A stretch of DNA of 64,000 nucleotides, taken from positions 45,649-109,648 of the forward strand of contig JAPOSR010000039.1 in NCBI GenBank assembly GCA_026709625.1, given 5' to 3'. This DNA is from Chloroflexota bacterium. GTDB lineage: Bacteria; Chloroflexota; Anaerolineae; Aggregatilineales; Phototrophicaceae. The notes below the pieces were generated by a model that did no database searches, was not told the DNA's origin, and saw nothing but the letters and a program-made list of their open reading frames with translations. Below, in pieces: positions 18,713 through 28,094 of this stretch. Every line of letters begins with the position of its first letter. Position 1 is the stretch's first letter. A program made the position numbers and the translations under genes.

Positions 18713-19351
18713 TCAAGCGCGCTTATTGGCCGGCCGGATCATGACGATGCCGCCCTTGGCGCCAGGCACAGAGCCCTTGACCGCCAGCAGATTCCTCTCG
18801 GCATCGACGAGCACCAGCGGCAGGTTTTGCATCGTGACGCGGTCGTTGCCCATGCGACCCGCCATCTTCTTGCCCTTGAGCGTGCGACCTGGCGTCGCGC
18901 ACATGCCAATCGAACCGGGCGAGCGCATGCGGTCGGACTGGCCATGTGTTTTTGGCCCGCGCGCGAAGCCGTGCCGCTTAATCGTGCCAGCATGCCCCCG
19001 TCCCTTGCTCGTGCCGATGACATCAACCCGCTCGCCCCGCTCAAAGACGGACACGGTGATTTCTTGCCCTTCTTCGACTTCGATAGCGGCGTCATTAGCC
19101 AGGCGGAATTCGCGCAGGTGACGCAGCGCCGGCAGATCCGACTTTTGCAAGTGGCCCAGCTGCCCCTTGGTCAAGTTCTTGGGTTTGGTTTCGCCAAAGC
19201 CCAACTGCACCGAAACATAGCCATCGCGCGCCTGATTGCGCACTTGGGTCACATAACAGGGACCAGCCTGGATCACCGTCACAGGGGTGGCTGTGCCTTG
19301 CTCGTCAAAGACCTGGGTCATGCCCACTTTTCTGCCAATCATGCCTTTCAT
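18713..19351 (-). CDS. rplC: 50S ribosomal protein L3
   Basis: 212 residues. [19 protein letters not shown] starts it, and [26 protein letters not shown] with [15 protein letters not shown] form the long loop that reaches the peptidyl transferase centre. It follows rpsJ after an 83-nt gap in which I see nothing. Confidence 0.98.
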   Translation of the reverse strand: MKGMIGRKVGMTQVFDEQGTATPVTVIQAGPCYVTQVRNQARDGYVSVQLGFGETKPKNLTKGQLGHLQKSDLPALRHLREFRLANDAAIEVEEGQEITVSVFERGERVDVIGTSKGRGHAGTIKRHGFARGPKTHGQSDRMRSPGSIGMCATPGRTLKGKKMAGRMGNDRVTMQNLPLVLVDAERNLLAVKGSVPGAKGGIVMIRPANKRA

Positions 19352-19434
19352 GATTTAGCCTCCGCACGGGCGCTGGCGTTTGCGCTGAACCACGAAGCTG
19401 CCCGAATTCTGTCTAGGCGACAGCGCTGCCGCGC

Positions 19435-19743
19435 CTAAATCTTGATCTCAATATCGACGCCAGCCGGCAAATTCAGCCGCATCAATGTGTCGATAGTCTT
19501 GCTGTCTGGGTCGAGCACATCAATCAGCCGCTTGTGTGTGCGCACTTCGAAGTGCTCTTGCGAATCTTTGTCGATAAATGGCGAGCGCCGCACAGTAAAT
19601 CGCTCTATGCGGGTAGGCAGCGGCACAGGCCCCACAACGCGCGAGCCCGTGCGCTCGGCTGTGTCCACGATGCGCACCGCCGACTGGTCAAGCACGCGAT
19701 GGTCATAGGCTTTCAAGCGAATGCGGATTTTGTTCTTTGCCAT
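19435..19743 (-). CDS. rpsJ: 30S ribosomal protein S10
   Basis: 102 residues. [30 protein letters not shown] and [39 protein letters not shown] are canonical. S10 is also NusE in antitermination. It begins the S10 operon genes, 74 nt after tuf. Confidence 0.98.
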   Translation of the reverse strand: MAKNKIRIRLKAYDHRVLDQSAVRIVDTAERTGSRVVGPVPLPTRIERFTVRRSPFIDKDSQEHFEVRTHKRLIDVLDPDSKTIDTLMRLNLPAGVDIEIKI

Positions 19744-19817
19744 GCCCCAACCTTTGGCTCTTTGCGCGGCACGGGCGGCATCTCCACTGGGAAGCCGAGC
19801 CCGCGCTGCGAACAGTT

Positions 19818-21017
19818 CTACTCGAGTATCTCGGTGATGCGCCCGGCGCCGACAGTCAAACCGCCCTCGCGGATGGCGAAAGACGAGCCGCGCTCCAGCG
19901 CAACCGGCGTGATCAGCTCGACATCCAGGTTGACATTGTCGCCTGGCATGACCATCTCGACGCCATCGGGCAAGGTGATCGTGCCAGTGACATCCATGGT
20001 GCGAATATAGAATTGCGGGCGGTAGCCGGTAAAGAAGGCTTTGTGCCGCCCGCCTTCATCGCGGCGCAGCACATAGACCTCGCACTTGAATTTCTTGTGC
20101 GGGGTGATGCTGCCGACCTTGGCGATAACCATGCCACGCTGCACATCGGTGCGCGCGACGCCACGCAGCAAAATGCCAGCGTTGTCGCCAGCCTGCGCTT
20201 GGTCCAACTCTTTGTTGAACATTTCGATGCCGGTGACAACCGTCTGGCGAATGTCGTCGCGCAGGCCAACGATATCGACCTCAGATCCCTTCAACAGGGT
20301 GCCGCGGGCAACGCTGCCGGTTACCACTGTGCCGCGCCCTTTGATGGAAAAGACATCTTCAATCGCCATCATGAACGGTTTGTCGACATCGCGGACAGGC
20401 GTGGGGATCCAGTCGTCAACCGCTTCCATAAGCTCAATGATCGAAGCGTATTCCGGCGAGTCGGGGTCGTCGCTCGCGCATTCTTCCGCAGCCAGCGCCG
20501 AACCTTTGATGATGGGGGTGTCGGGGTCGAAGTCGTAGCCTTCCAGCAACTCGGCCAATTCCATTTCGACCAGCTCAATGAGTTCTTCATCATCCATCTG
20601 GTCGGTTTTGTTCAGATAGACGACCATGGCCGGCACTTCAACCTGCTTCGCCAGCAAGACATGCTCGCGAGTCTGTGGCATGGGGCCATCGGGCGCGCTC
20701 ACGACGAGAATCGCGCCATCCATCTGCGCCGCGCCGGTGATCATGTTTTTGATGTAGTCGCGGTGGCCCGGGCAGTCTACATGCGCATAATGACGATTGT
20801 CGGTTTCGTATTCGACATGGCGGATATTGATCGTGATGCCGCGGGCGCGTTCTTCTGGCGCATTGTCGATGTCGCCATACTCACGCAGCTGCGCCTGCCC
20901 TTTCAATGCCAAGACCTTGGTGATCGCGGCAGTCAAGGTCGTCTTGCCATGATCGACATGGCCGATCGTGCCGATATTTACATGTGGTTTGCTGCGCTCG
21001 AATTTTCCCTTTGCCAT
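19818..21017 (-). CDS. tuf: Translation elongation factor Tu
   Basis: 399 residues. Delivers aminoacyl-tRNA to the A site with GTP. The P-loop GHVDHGKTT, the DCPGH motif, NKTDQ for guanine binding and SAL later in the G domain are present. Domains 2 and 3 follow ([36 protein letters not shown]). Placed fusA-tuf-rpsJ, as in many bacteria. Only one copy lies in this window. Confidence 0.99.
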   Translation of the reverse strand: MAKGKFERSKPHVNIGTIGHVDHGKTTLTAAITKVLALKGQAQLREYGDIDNAPEERARGITINIRHVEYETDNRHYAHVDCPGHRDYIKNMITGAAQMDGAILVVSAPDGPMPQTREHVLLAKQVEVPAMVVYLNKTDQMDDEELIELVEMELAELLEGYDFDPDTPIIKGSALAAEECASDDPDSPEYASIIELMEAVDDWIPTPVRDVDKPFMMAIEDVFSIKGRGTVVTGSVARGTLLKGSEVDIVGLRDDIRQTVVTGIEMFNKELDQAQAGDNAGILLRGVARTDVQRGMVIAKVGSITPHKKFKCEVYVLRRDEGGRHKAFFTGYRPQFYIRTMDVTGTITLPDGVEMVMPGDNVNLDVELITPVALERGSSFAIREGGLTVGAGRITEILE

Positions 21018-21104
21018 CGTTCTGTTCCTCTTGTGTACCTCTCGGATGCGAATAGATTGAGATAACGGACGAAATCAACAGCTGAGCGCGCTCAGCCCCT
21101 GCCT

Positions 21105-23204
21105 CTACAGCGCCCCAGATTTCACCAACTCGGCAATGTCGCCAGGCGCGATCGTATAGGTGTCGAACTCCATGCTAAAGTTGCCGCGACCCTGGGTGTT
21201 GTTGCGCAGGTCGTTGGCATAACCGAACATCTCGCCCAAGGGCACTTGCGCCTTAATGACCGAGATGCCTTCGCTATGCGGCTCCATGCCAGTGATAATG
21301 CCACGCCGCGCCGATATATCGCCGACCACCGCGCCCGTATGGCTGTCAGGGACGACCACTTCCACGCGCATCGATGGCTCCAAGATGACGGGCGCGCCTT
21401 TCTGAATGCCTTCTTTGAGGCACATTGATCCCGCGATGGTAAAAGCGATTTCGCTGGAATCCACCTCATGAAATGCGCCGTCAACCAGTGAGGCTTTGAT
21501 GCCGACAACCGGATACCCAGCGATGACGCCGCCTTGCATCGCCTGGGCGACGCCTTTTTTTACAGCCGGAATAAATTCCTTGGGGATGTTGCCGCCACGG
21601 ATGGCGTCTACAAAGTAGAGTTCGCCAACCGCTTCGTCTTTTTCATCGGCGGGCAGCGGCTCAAAGCGAATCGCGCAGCGCGCATATTGCCCAGCGCCAC
21701 CCGTCTGGCGGCGGAAGGTCGTATCGACTTCAGCCATGCGAGTAATGGTCTCGCGGTAGGCGACTCGCGGTCGACCTACACGCGCTTCCACGCCATATTC
21801 GCGCATCAGCCGGTCGACCAGCACTTCCAGGTGCAGCTCGCCCATGCCTTTGATCTTTGTCTGCCCCAACTGGTCATCGACCTCGACAAGGAAGGTGGGG
21901 TCTTCTTCGGCCAGCTTGCGCATGCCGATGCCCATCTTGTCTTGGTCGGCCTTGGTATTTGGCTCGATCGCCACCTCGACCACCGGCGCGGGAAACGTGA
22001 TAGTCTCCAGCAAAATCGGGCTGGCGGGCGCGCAGAGCGTATCGCCAGTAAATGTCTCTTTCATGCCGATGACAGCGGCAATATCGCCAGCGTGGATTTC
22101 TTTGACATCTTCGCGGCGGTCGGCGAACATGCGCAGAATCCGTCCGATGCGCTCGCGGCGGCCATTGGCGGGATTCACGACCATCATGCCGGCTTTCAGC
22201 ACACCCGAATACACGCGGGTGAATGCCAGCCGTCCGTACTGGTCGGACACGATTTTGAAGACCAGCGCCGCCAGCGGATCGTTGTCATCGGCGCGGCGCA
22301 GCAACTCAGAGCCATCTTTGGGGTGCTCGCCCGTGATCGGCGGAATATCCAGCGGCGACGGCAAAAGCGCCACCACCATATTCAGCAGCGCCTGCACGCC
22401 CCTGTTCTTCAGCGCAGCGCCACACATGACCGGATGCAGCGCGCCCGATATCGTGCCAGCGCGCAAGGCACCGAGGATTTCTTCATCCGTGATTGGCTCT
22501 TCTTCGAGGAACTTCATCGTCAGGTATTCGTCGTTTTCGACGATCTTTTCGATCATCTCTTCGCGGCGCGTCTCCGCCATTTCGCGGTGGCTCTCGGGGA
22601 TGGTGTGATAGCGAATATCGGTGCCTTCGTCGTTGCCATAGGTGATCAACTGCATATTGAGCAGATCGATAATGCCTTGAAAATTCTCGCCGCTGCCATA
22701 GGGTACCTGGATGATGACCGGGTTGGCGCTGAGGCGGTCGACCATCATATTGACGCAACGGTCAAAGTCTGCGCCGATGCGGTCCATCTTGTTGACGAAG
22801 CACAGCCGCGGCACATTGTAATCGGATGCCTGCCGCCAGACCGTTTCCGATTGCGGCTCGACGCCAGCCACGCTGTCAAAGACTGTGATGCCGCCATCCA
22901 GCACGCGCAGGCTGCGCTGCACCTCGGCTGTGAAATCGACGTGGCCGGGCGTGTCAATGATGTTGATCTGATGATCGTCCCAGCCAGCTGTCACCGCCGC
23001 CGATGTGATGGTAATGCCGCGTTCGCGCTCCTGCGCCATATAATCGGTGGTGGCCGAGCCTTCATGAGTCTCGCCGATCTTGTGCACCATGCCCGTGTAA
23101 TAGAGCACGCGCTCAGTCACAGTCGTCTTGCCGGCGTCAATATGAGCGATGATGCCGATATTGCGCACTTTAGCGAGTTCAAAACTTGGGTTCAACGTTG
23201 CCAT
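21105..23204 (-). CDS. fusA: Translation elongation factor G
   Basis: 699 residues from ATG 23202-23204 (MATLNPSFELAKVRNIGIIAHIDAGKTT). A GTG 12 codons upstream gives a non-conserved extension and is less likely. The G domain has AHIDAGKTT, DTPGHVDF and NKMD. Domains II-V follow, ending with LGEMFGYANDLRNNTQGRGNFSMEFDTY. It catalyses ribosome translocation and, with RRF, recycling. Confidence 0.98.
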   Translation of the reverse strand: MATLNPSFELAKVRNIGIIAHIDAGKTTVTERVLYYTGMVHKIGETHEGSATTDYMAQERERGITITSAAVTAGWDDHQINIIDTPGHVDFTAEVQRSLRVLDGGITVFDSVAGVEPQSETVWRQASDYNVPRLCFVNKMDRIGADFDRCVNMMVDRLSANPVIIQVPYGSGENFQGIIDLLNMQLITYGNDEGTDIRYHTIPESHREMAETRREEMIEKIVENDEYLTMKFLEEEPITDEEILGALRAGTISGALHPVMCGAALKNRGVQALLNMVVALLPSPLDIPPITGEHPKDGSELLRRADDNDPLAALVFKIVSDQYGRLAFTRVYSGVLKAGMMVVNPANGRRERIGRILRMFADRREDVKEIHAGDIAAVIGMKETFTGDTLCAPASPILLETITFPAPVVEVAIEPNTKADQDKMGIGMRKLAEEDPTFLVEVDDQLGQTKIKGMGELHLEVLVDRLMREYGVEARVGRPRVAYRETITRMAEVDTTFRRQTGGAGQYARCAIRFEPLPADEKDEAVGELYFVDAIRGGNIPKEFIPAVKKGVAQAMQGGVIAGYPVVGIKASLVDGAFHEVDSSEIAFTIAGSMCLKEGIQKGAPVILEPSMRVEVVVPDSHTGAVVGDISARRGIITGMEPHSEGISVIKAQVPLGEMFGYANDLRNNTQGRGNFSMEFDTYTIAPGDIAELVKSGAL

Positions 23205-23254
23205 CTCTTCGTCCAGCTCGCGCGCATTCACTGCAAGCACGTTCTTAACAAGCT

Positions 23255-23722
23255 CTAGCGAAAATGAGCGAAGGCGCGATTCGCCTCCGCCATGCGATGA
23301 GTCTCGTCCTTGCGGCGGACCGCGTTGCCCTGCCCGTTATAGGCATCCAGCAATTCATTGGTGAGCTTTTCAGCCATGCTCCTGCCGCTGCGGGCGCGAG
23401 CAAACATAATCAGCCAGCGCATCGCCAAGGTGATGCCACGCTCGTGTGACACATCAATAGGCACCTGATACGTCGAGCCGCCGACGCGCTTTGGTTTGAC
23501 TTCGACCGCCGGCGCGACATTGCGAATGGCGATCTCGAACACTTCCACTGGGTCTTTCTTGGCGCGCTCTTCCATACGGTCAAATGCGTCATACATGATC
23601 CGAGTCGCCAGACTCTTTTTGCCGCCGCGCATCATGCGGTTGATGAACATAGCCACATGCAAATTGCCGTATTTGGCATCGGGCGGCGGAATGCGTTTGG
23701 GCGGACGGTTTCTTCTGGGCAT
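23255..23722 (-). CDS. rpsG: 30S ribosomal protein S7
   Basis: 155 residues. Contains AMFINRMMRGGKKSLATRIMYDAFD, VEVKPKRVGGSTYQVPIDV and AMRWLIMFARARSGRSMAEKLTNELLDAYNGQGNAVRRKDETHRMAEANRAFAHFR, the full S7 consensus. S7 nucleates 30S head assembly. It lies 17 nt after rpsL. Confidence 0.98.
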   Translation of the reverse strand: MPRRNRPPKRIPPPDAKYGNLHVAMFINRMMRGGKKSLATRIMYDAFDRMEERAKKDPVEVFEIAIRNVAPAVEVKPKRVGGSTYQVPIDVSHERGITLAMRWLIMFARARSGRSMAEKLTNELLDAYNGQGNAVRRKDETHRMAEANRAFAHFR

Positions 23723-23739
23723 TGCTTGTTTTCTCCCGC

Positions 23740-24156
23740 TTACCTGGGACGTTTAGTCCCGTATTTGCTGCGCCGTTGGCCGCGCCCTTCGACGCCATTG
23801 GTATCCAGGCTGCCACGCACGATATGATAGCGAACGCCCGGCAGATCTTTGACGCGACCGCCGCGCACCAGCACCACGCTGTGCTCTTGCAGGTTGTGGC
23901 CCTCGCCACCGATATAGGCGGAAACTTCAATGCCATTGGTCAAGCGCACGCGAGCGACCTTGCGCAGAGCCGAATTGGGTTTCTTGGGCGTCATTGTCTT
24001 GACCTGCGTGCAGACGCCACGCTTTTGTGGAGCGCCTTTCTGCTGACGCGCCCGGCGATTCTTCAAGGCGTTGAAGGTGTACTGCAAGGCTGGCGCCTTG
24101 TTCTTTTTGCTTTTGGACCTGCGACCTTTGCGCACCAACTGATTGATGGTCGGCAT
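23740..24156 (-). CDS. rpsL: 30S ribosomal protein S12
   Basis: 138 residues. [23 protein letters not shown], the [19 protein letters not shown] loop with the lysine that is streptomycin-sensitive in wild-type S12, and [17 protein letters not shown] are visible. About 13 extra residues before GAPQKRGVC give the longer form seen outside Proteobacteria. It is first in the str operon. Confidence 0.98.
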   Translation of the reverse strand: MPTINQLVRKGRRSKSKKNKAPALQYTFNALKNRRARQQKGAPQKRGVCTQVKTMTPKKPNSALRKVARVRLTNGIEVSAYIGGEGHNLQEHSVVLVRGGRVKDLPGVRYHIVRGSLDTNGVEGRGQRRSKYGTKRPR

Positions 24157-24338
24157 ACGCTACTCCACAATGTCTATCGGCTGCTCTTCCAGCGCTTAGG
24201 CAAGCAAACAGGCGCACTCGGACGCCCATCTTGGTGTTTCACTGGCGAGATGTCCCGTCTCTGCCGGGCTCTTTCGCCACATTTGCTCAGTTCAGCCAAC
24301 CTTGCCTCCGGCGCGGAGGATGCTGGCTGCGTGTGCGA
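24157..24338 (-). promoter_or_regulatory. Long 5' leader of the str operon
   Basis: About 180 nt separate the predicted transcription start from the rpsL ATG with no open frame of note. A leader of this length before ribosomal genes often holds autoregulatory structure, but I could not recognise a known element in it. Confidence 0.3.
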
Positions 24339-24344
24339 GGATGG

Positions 24345-24373
24345 AGAATAGCAGGGGCGCTACAACCTGTCAA
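24345..24373 (-). promoter_or_regulatory. Predicted sigma70-type promoter of rpsL-rpsG-fusA-tuf and downstream genes
   Basis: On the minus strand: TTGACA, exactly 17 nt, TATTCT. Full -35 consensus and 5/6 -10 match. No other promoter of this quality is evident until 5,896, so this may drive most of the 15 kb down to the terminator after secY. Confidence 0.75.
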
Positions 24374-24415
24374 GGCATGAATTTGCCGAATTTTGACATT
24401 GAGCCGGCCTGACGG

Positions 24416-25578
24416 TCAGCGGCCGCGGAAGAGCTCGCGCACGATGATATTGCGCTGGATTTCGCTGGTGCCTTCATATATTTGGAAGATCTTTACATCG
24501 CGCAGCAGCTTCTCGACCGGGTATTCTTTCATATAGCCATAACCGCCGAAGACCTGCACGGCATCGACCGCCGCCCGAGTCGCCATGTCTGCGGCGAAGG
24601 CTTTGGCATAGGCGGGGATGCGCGGATTATGAATGCCGTTGTCGATTTGCCAGGCGGATTGCCAGGTCAACAAACGCGAGGCTTCATAGTTCATCGCCAT
24701 GTCAGCGATTTTGTGTCCGACTGCCTGATGCTGATAAATCGGCAGACCAAAGGCTTCGCGCTCAGCCGCATAGTTGACACTCTCTTCCAGAGCGCGGCGC
24801 TGCAAACCGGTGGCGGCCGCCGCCACACCAGGACGACTGTGATCAAATACCTGCATAGCGAGATAGAAACCCTGCCCGATGCTGCCGACGACATTGGCTT
24901 CGGGCACTTCGACATTCTCAAAGACCAATTCTGCCGTATCCGACGCCCGCTGACCGAGCTTGTCAAACTTCTTGCCGACGCTGAGACCAGGCGTTTCGCG
25001 GTCGATGATGAAGCATGTTATGCCACGATGCCCCGCGCCGGGATCCGTCTTGGCGAAGATCGTATAAAAATTGGCATAGCTGGCGTTGGTGATAAAAGTC
25101 TTGCTGCCGTTGATGATATAAGCCGCGCCCCGTTTCTCGGCGCGTGTTTGGATGCCGGCGACATTGGAGCCAGCGTTGGCTTCGGTGACGCCATAAGCCG
25201 CGAACTCCCCCGGTCGTTGATGCGCTCGCCCATCCAATACGCTTTTTGCGCATCGCTGCCCGCCAGCAAAATCGGCAGCAGCGCCAATGAATTCAAGCCC
25301 AGGCTGGTGCTGATGCCGGTGCAGCCATAAGCCAGCTCTTCGCTGACCAGGACTTCTTCAAATGCGCTCGCGCCGACCCCGCCAAAGGCTTCTGGGATGA
25401 GCATATTGACGATGCCCAGCTCGCGGGCTTTATGAAAGATGTCGGCGGGGAAAGTCGCATGTTCGTCATAGTCAGCAGCCACCGGGATAATATGGTCGGC
25501 TGTGAACTCGCGCGCCATCCGCGCCAGCATGACCTGCTCTTCGTTCAGTTTGAATTGCGGGCCTGCCACGCCGTCCAT
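24416..25578 (-). pseudogene. Acyl-CoA dehydrogenase with a one-base frame break
   Basis: Two overlapping frames together make one ordinary medium/short-chain acyl-CoA dehydrogenase of about 387 residues. The upstream frame (25018-25578) gives the N-terminal helical domain to WMGERINDRG. The other (24416-25237) resumes at EFAAYGVTEANAGSN, the substrate/FAD beta-domain motif, and runs through GSKTFITNA to QIYEGTSEIQRNII with the catalytic Glu. The break maps to a run of five G (25207-25211, C on the plus strand); one extra G restores the frame. It may be a real pseudogene or a homopolymer error. If intact it would oxidise acyl-CoA at the alpha-beta bond and pass electrons to ETF. Confidence 0.85.
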
Positions 25579-25629
25579 CGGTCTCGCCTCTCACGCCAGC
25601 TGTAGCGGCCAATCTAGCACGGATTCACG

Positions 25630-26385
25630 CTAAGCGCCAGATGTCTCCAAAAGGCGGCGGACCGCTTGTACGACTTGTTCGTGCTGCTGTTGATGGCTGA
25701 TTTGCGCCGGGTTGTCGCCCGCCTGCTCGCCGTACCACCCGAACTGCGCATGATTGCCGCCGGCGATGCGCACTGTCATGGCATCTGCGGGCAGCAGCGA
25801 GAACGATGCCTCGATTTCTGCGGCTGTCGCCAATCCGTCAAGCTCGCCATAAATCGAAGCCACTGCCAAGTCGCGCTGGCTGAAGTCGATCTGCGCTTCG
25901 GGGTAGGCTGCCAGGATCGCCAGCCCGGCGATTTGCTGTGGATTGCTGTGCGCATAGCGAGACGCCATCGCGCCGCCCAGCGAATGGCCGCCGATGACCC
26001 AGCGCTTGATCTGTGGGTGCGTGTTGATGACCGCGCCAGCCGCATCGATATTCAATATGGCGAGATTCATCGGCATGGGCGTGATCACAGCCAGATAACC
26101 GGCTTGGGCGAGGGCTCGCCCCAATGGCGCATAGGCTTCGGCAGCGACCCGTCCGCCAGGGTAGAAGATGAACCCCGCGTCAGGCTGCTGGGCAACGGGC
26201 ATGAAAGTGATCCAGCCGCCGCGGGCGACCTGGACGGCAGCGGTGGACTCCAGAGCCGCCAGCGCCTCGGGCATGACTTCGCCTGACGGTGTCCCGAAAT
26301 AGACCAGCGCGCCAACAAGGGCGGACACAAGCAGCAGCGCGACAATCAGAACAATTCGTATTGAGCGGCGGCGAAAAAGTCGCAT
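25630..26385 (-). CDS. Membrane-anchored alpha/beta hydrolase (family 5 type)
   Basis: 251 residues. A basic start (MRLFRRRSIR) and one hydrophobic segment (11-31) form a signal anchor, so the catalytic part faces outside. FYPGGRVAAEAY, the nucleophile elbow GGHSLGGAMA, the acid region YGELDGLAT and GGNHAQFGWYGEQ with the catalytic His match the alpha/beta hydrolase-5 family. The substrate is unknown. It stands 51 nt downstream of nothing co-directional except the ACAD remnant beyond it. Confidence 0.8.
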   Translation of the reverse strand: MRLFRRRSIRIVLIVALLLVSALVGALVYFGTPSGEVMPEALAALESTAAVQVARGGWITFMPVAQQPDAGFIFYPGGRVAAEAYAPLGRALAQAGYLAVITPMPMNLAILNIDAAGAVINTHPQIKRWVIGGHSLGGAMASRYAHSNPQQIAGLAILAAYPEAQIDFSQRDLAVASIYGELDGLATAAEIEASFSLLPADAMTVRIAGGNHAQFGWYGEQAGDNPAQISHQQQHEQVVQAVRRLLETSGA

Positions 26386-26499
26386 GGCTCAGACCCTGAC
26401 CGATGACGATAGCTGTATCAACACTGCGCACTGCCTTGATTATCTCGCAAGCACAGACAGGCTTGTATTAGAATCGTATTATTTGCGAATCGGCGCGCA

Positions 26500-26527
26500 T
26501 TGCAAGCCAATAAATCTGTGCTACAAT
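26500..26527 (+). promoter_or_regulatory. Predicted promoter for the tmRNA
   Basis: TTGCAA, 16 nt, TACAAT; the start would fall near 26,534. That leaves about 50 nt of 5' precursor before the mature tmRNA end, which RNase P would remove. Sequence match only. Confidence 0.6.
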
Positions 26528-26584
26528 ATGCGCAAGCTGCTGACAGACGCCGGGTTGGGCTGGCGGATGTCTCTCAGCCAACAA

Positions 26585-26973
26585 GGGAGCGAATCAGATT
26601 CGACGTTGGTGGCTGAAAGCGCACGGCAGGCCGTGGTGTCACAACACGTTAAACTGGCAACGCACATAGGTGCAAAACCCAACTTCCAACCCCTCCCAAT
26701 GGTTGCTTAGGCAACCGGGATAAGGGTGCAGGGACCAACTGTTCCCTGCCGCTCTCGCAAGGTCGTCTCCTGGCGCGGCCGGCGATGAGTGTCATAAAAA
26801 GCCCGGGTGCCCACCGCCGATGCCGATAACGCGGTGCCAAGTCCCATTCGGCTAGCGCGCAGCAAACCGCGCCCACTGGGGGTGCCGCGCGCGAAACCTA
26901 ACAGCGGGCTATGCTTGTAGATGTGCGCCTTTCGAAACCAGCGGACCCGGGGGGCAGGTCCCCGGCGCTTCCA
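26585..26973 (+). ncRNA. ssrA: Transfer-messenger RNA (tmRNA)
   Basis: Rescues stalled ribosomes. The 5' end GGGAGCG pairs with CGCTTCC (26966-26972) as a 7-bp acceptor stem, and CAGATTCGACG follows as in other tmRNAs. The long helix 2 is visible: GTTGGT with ACCAGC, and GAAAGCGCAC with GTGCGCCTTTC. The tag frame begins at the GCA resume codon (26657-26659) and reads ATHIGAKPNFQPLPMVA, then TAG. That stop lies in the loop of the hairpin GGTTGC-TTAG-GCAACC (26701-26716). A further hairpin follows (GCAGGGA/TCCCTGC). The discriminator is A26973 and CCA is not encoded. Oddly, the expected TTCRANN T-loop is GGCAGGT in a 6-bp stem. Confidence 0.88.
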
Positions 26974-26983
26974 CTGCCCATAG

Positions 26984-27018
26984 CCGCCTCGCGAACATTG
27001 CGGGGCGGTCTTTGTTTT
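26984..27018 (+). terminator. Intrinsic terminator of ssrA
   Basis: CCGCCTCGC (26984-26992) pairs with GCGGGGCGG (27000-27008) with one G-U pair and a 7-nt loop, followed by TCTTTGTTTT. It begins 11 nt past the tmRNA 3' end. Confidence 0.8.
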
Positions 27019-27024
27019 CTGCGT

Positions 27025-27030
27025 TATACT
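27025..27030 (+). promoter_or_regulatory. Possible -10 box giving a leaderless lipoprotein mRNA
   Basis: TATACT ends 6 nt before the ATG of the lipoprotein gene, so transcription would start at or next to the start codon. No good -35 is present at 17 nt, and no Shine-Dalgarno sequence fits in the gap. Confidence 0.35.
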
Positions 27031-27036
27031 GCCGCT

Positions 27037-27786
27037 ATGAAATCGCCACGCGGACTCGGCGTTTGGCTGCTGCTGCTGCTGCTCTTGACGGGCTGCGCCG
27101 CTTCGGCTGTGGAACAGACCGCAGCCACCGAGCAGAGCAGCGCCGAAACAGCCATAGCGCAGTTGCGCGCCACCAGCACCGTTGCGCGCGCGCGCATGCA
27201 AACCACGCTGGATTATGCGGGCTCGCGTGTGACCGAAGCCGCCGAGGCGCAAGAATTTTTGCGCTTTAACCTGATCAGCCTGGGCACAGAAAGCGCTTGG
27301 CTGTCCACGGCGATTGGGCAGTTGGGCGAAGTCGGCGAACAAGCCACAGCCACCGCCCAGCCCGCCGCCATCGGCACAGATGCCGCCCCGTCCGCGCCGT
27401 CATCATTTGCCGTCATCGTAACGCCGCCAACCCCGCAGCGCTCTGGACCGCGCCTGGAAAATGTGTTGATGGCATCAGGTGTAGACAGCCGCGACTGCGC
27501 GATCGACAACAATCCGCGCTTTACTCCCGCCAGCAGTCAAATCTATGTCGTGGCGCAGGCATACAATGTTTTGGCTGGCGCGACAATCTCATCAGTCTGG
27601 CGCCGGCAAGACAGCGAAGTCGCCAAGTTTAGTTTTCAGCCGCGCAATAATCTCGATGGCGATTGCATCTGGTTCTTCATCGACCAGAGCGATGCGGAAT
27701 TCACTGTCGGCGCGTGGAGCGTGGAAGTCACTGTCGATGACATCCTCCCCGCGCCATCGCTGGCTTTTCAGATCGTGCCGGGGTGA
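27037..27786 (+). CDS. Putative lipoprotein of unknown function
   Basis: 249 residues. A lipoprotein signal peptide ends in the lipobox LLTGC, so Cys20 would be lipidated. Residues 21-120 are Ala/Thr/Gln-rich and look helical or coiled. A Pro/Ser linker follows (near 125-140). The C-terminal ~110 residues (LENVLMASGVDSRDCAIDN to the end) look like a compact beta domain with NNPRFTPASSQIYVVAQAYNV and a pair of cysteines. I do not recognise the family. It is monocistronic. Confidence 0.75.
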   Translation: MKSPRGLGVWLLLLLLLTGCAASAVEQTAATEQSSAETAIAQLRATSTVARARMQTTLDYAGSRVTEAAEAQEFLRFNLISLGTESAWLSTAIGQLGEVGEQATATAQPAAIGTDAAPSAPSSFAVIVTPPTPQRSGPRLENVLMASGVDSRDCAIDNNPRFTPASSQIYVVAQAYNVLAGATISSVWRRQDSEVAKFSFQPRNNLDGDCIWFFIDQSDAEFTVGAWSVEVTVDDILPAPSLAFQIVPG

Positions 27787-27827
27787 ATCGGCCGGATTGG
27801 CGCTTTTTGTGGACACGCGTTGCTTTG

Positions 27828-27913
27828 CCCCTCACCCCAAACAATGAGGGAGGGGCTAGCATGCTGCGGAAGCGCAGGAAAAACATCCCTTCCCTCGTTC
27901 TGGGGGTCAGGGG
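27828..27913. repeat. Imperfect 27-bp inverted repeat, REP/MITE-like palindrome
   Basis: Arm CCCCTCACCCC onwards (27828-27854) is an imperfect reverse complement of 27887-27913 (CCCTTCCCTCG to GGTCAGGGG), around a 32-nt centre. It lies in the 308-nt gap between two plus-strand genes. GC-rich palindromes of this kind are common as dispersed intergenic repeats; only one copy is in this window. The rest of the gap holds no gene I can see. Confidence 0.65.
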
Positions 27914-28094
27914 CCGGGTGATGGGGGAGGGTGGGGGCTTGGTGCCATATCCACGCAGCTAGCCACTCCCGAAGCGTCCACCGTCTTTATCCTCAGCGCT
28001 TTTTGTGCTATGGTAAGCTGGAAATCTGTAGCGATGCGCGGGCGCGTTGGCGCGCGGGCGCTCGTTGCTTGCGGCATGACAAGGAACAGGCAAA

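Noticed and set aside
19737..21065. Plus-strand ORF of 442 codons opposite tuf
   Set aside because: Shadow of tuf, one of the most conserved genes known.
21534..23258. Plus-strand ORF of 574 codons opposite fusA
   Set aside because: Long only because the GC-rich codon usage of fusA leaves few stops on the other strand; the protein has no domain signal.
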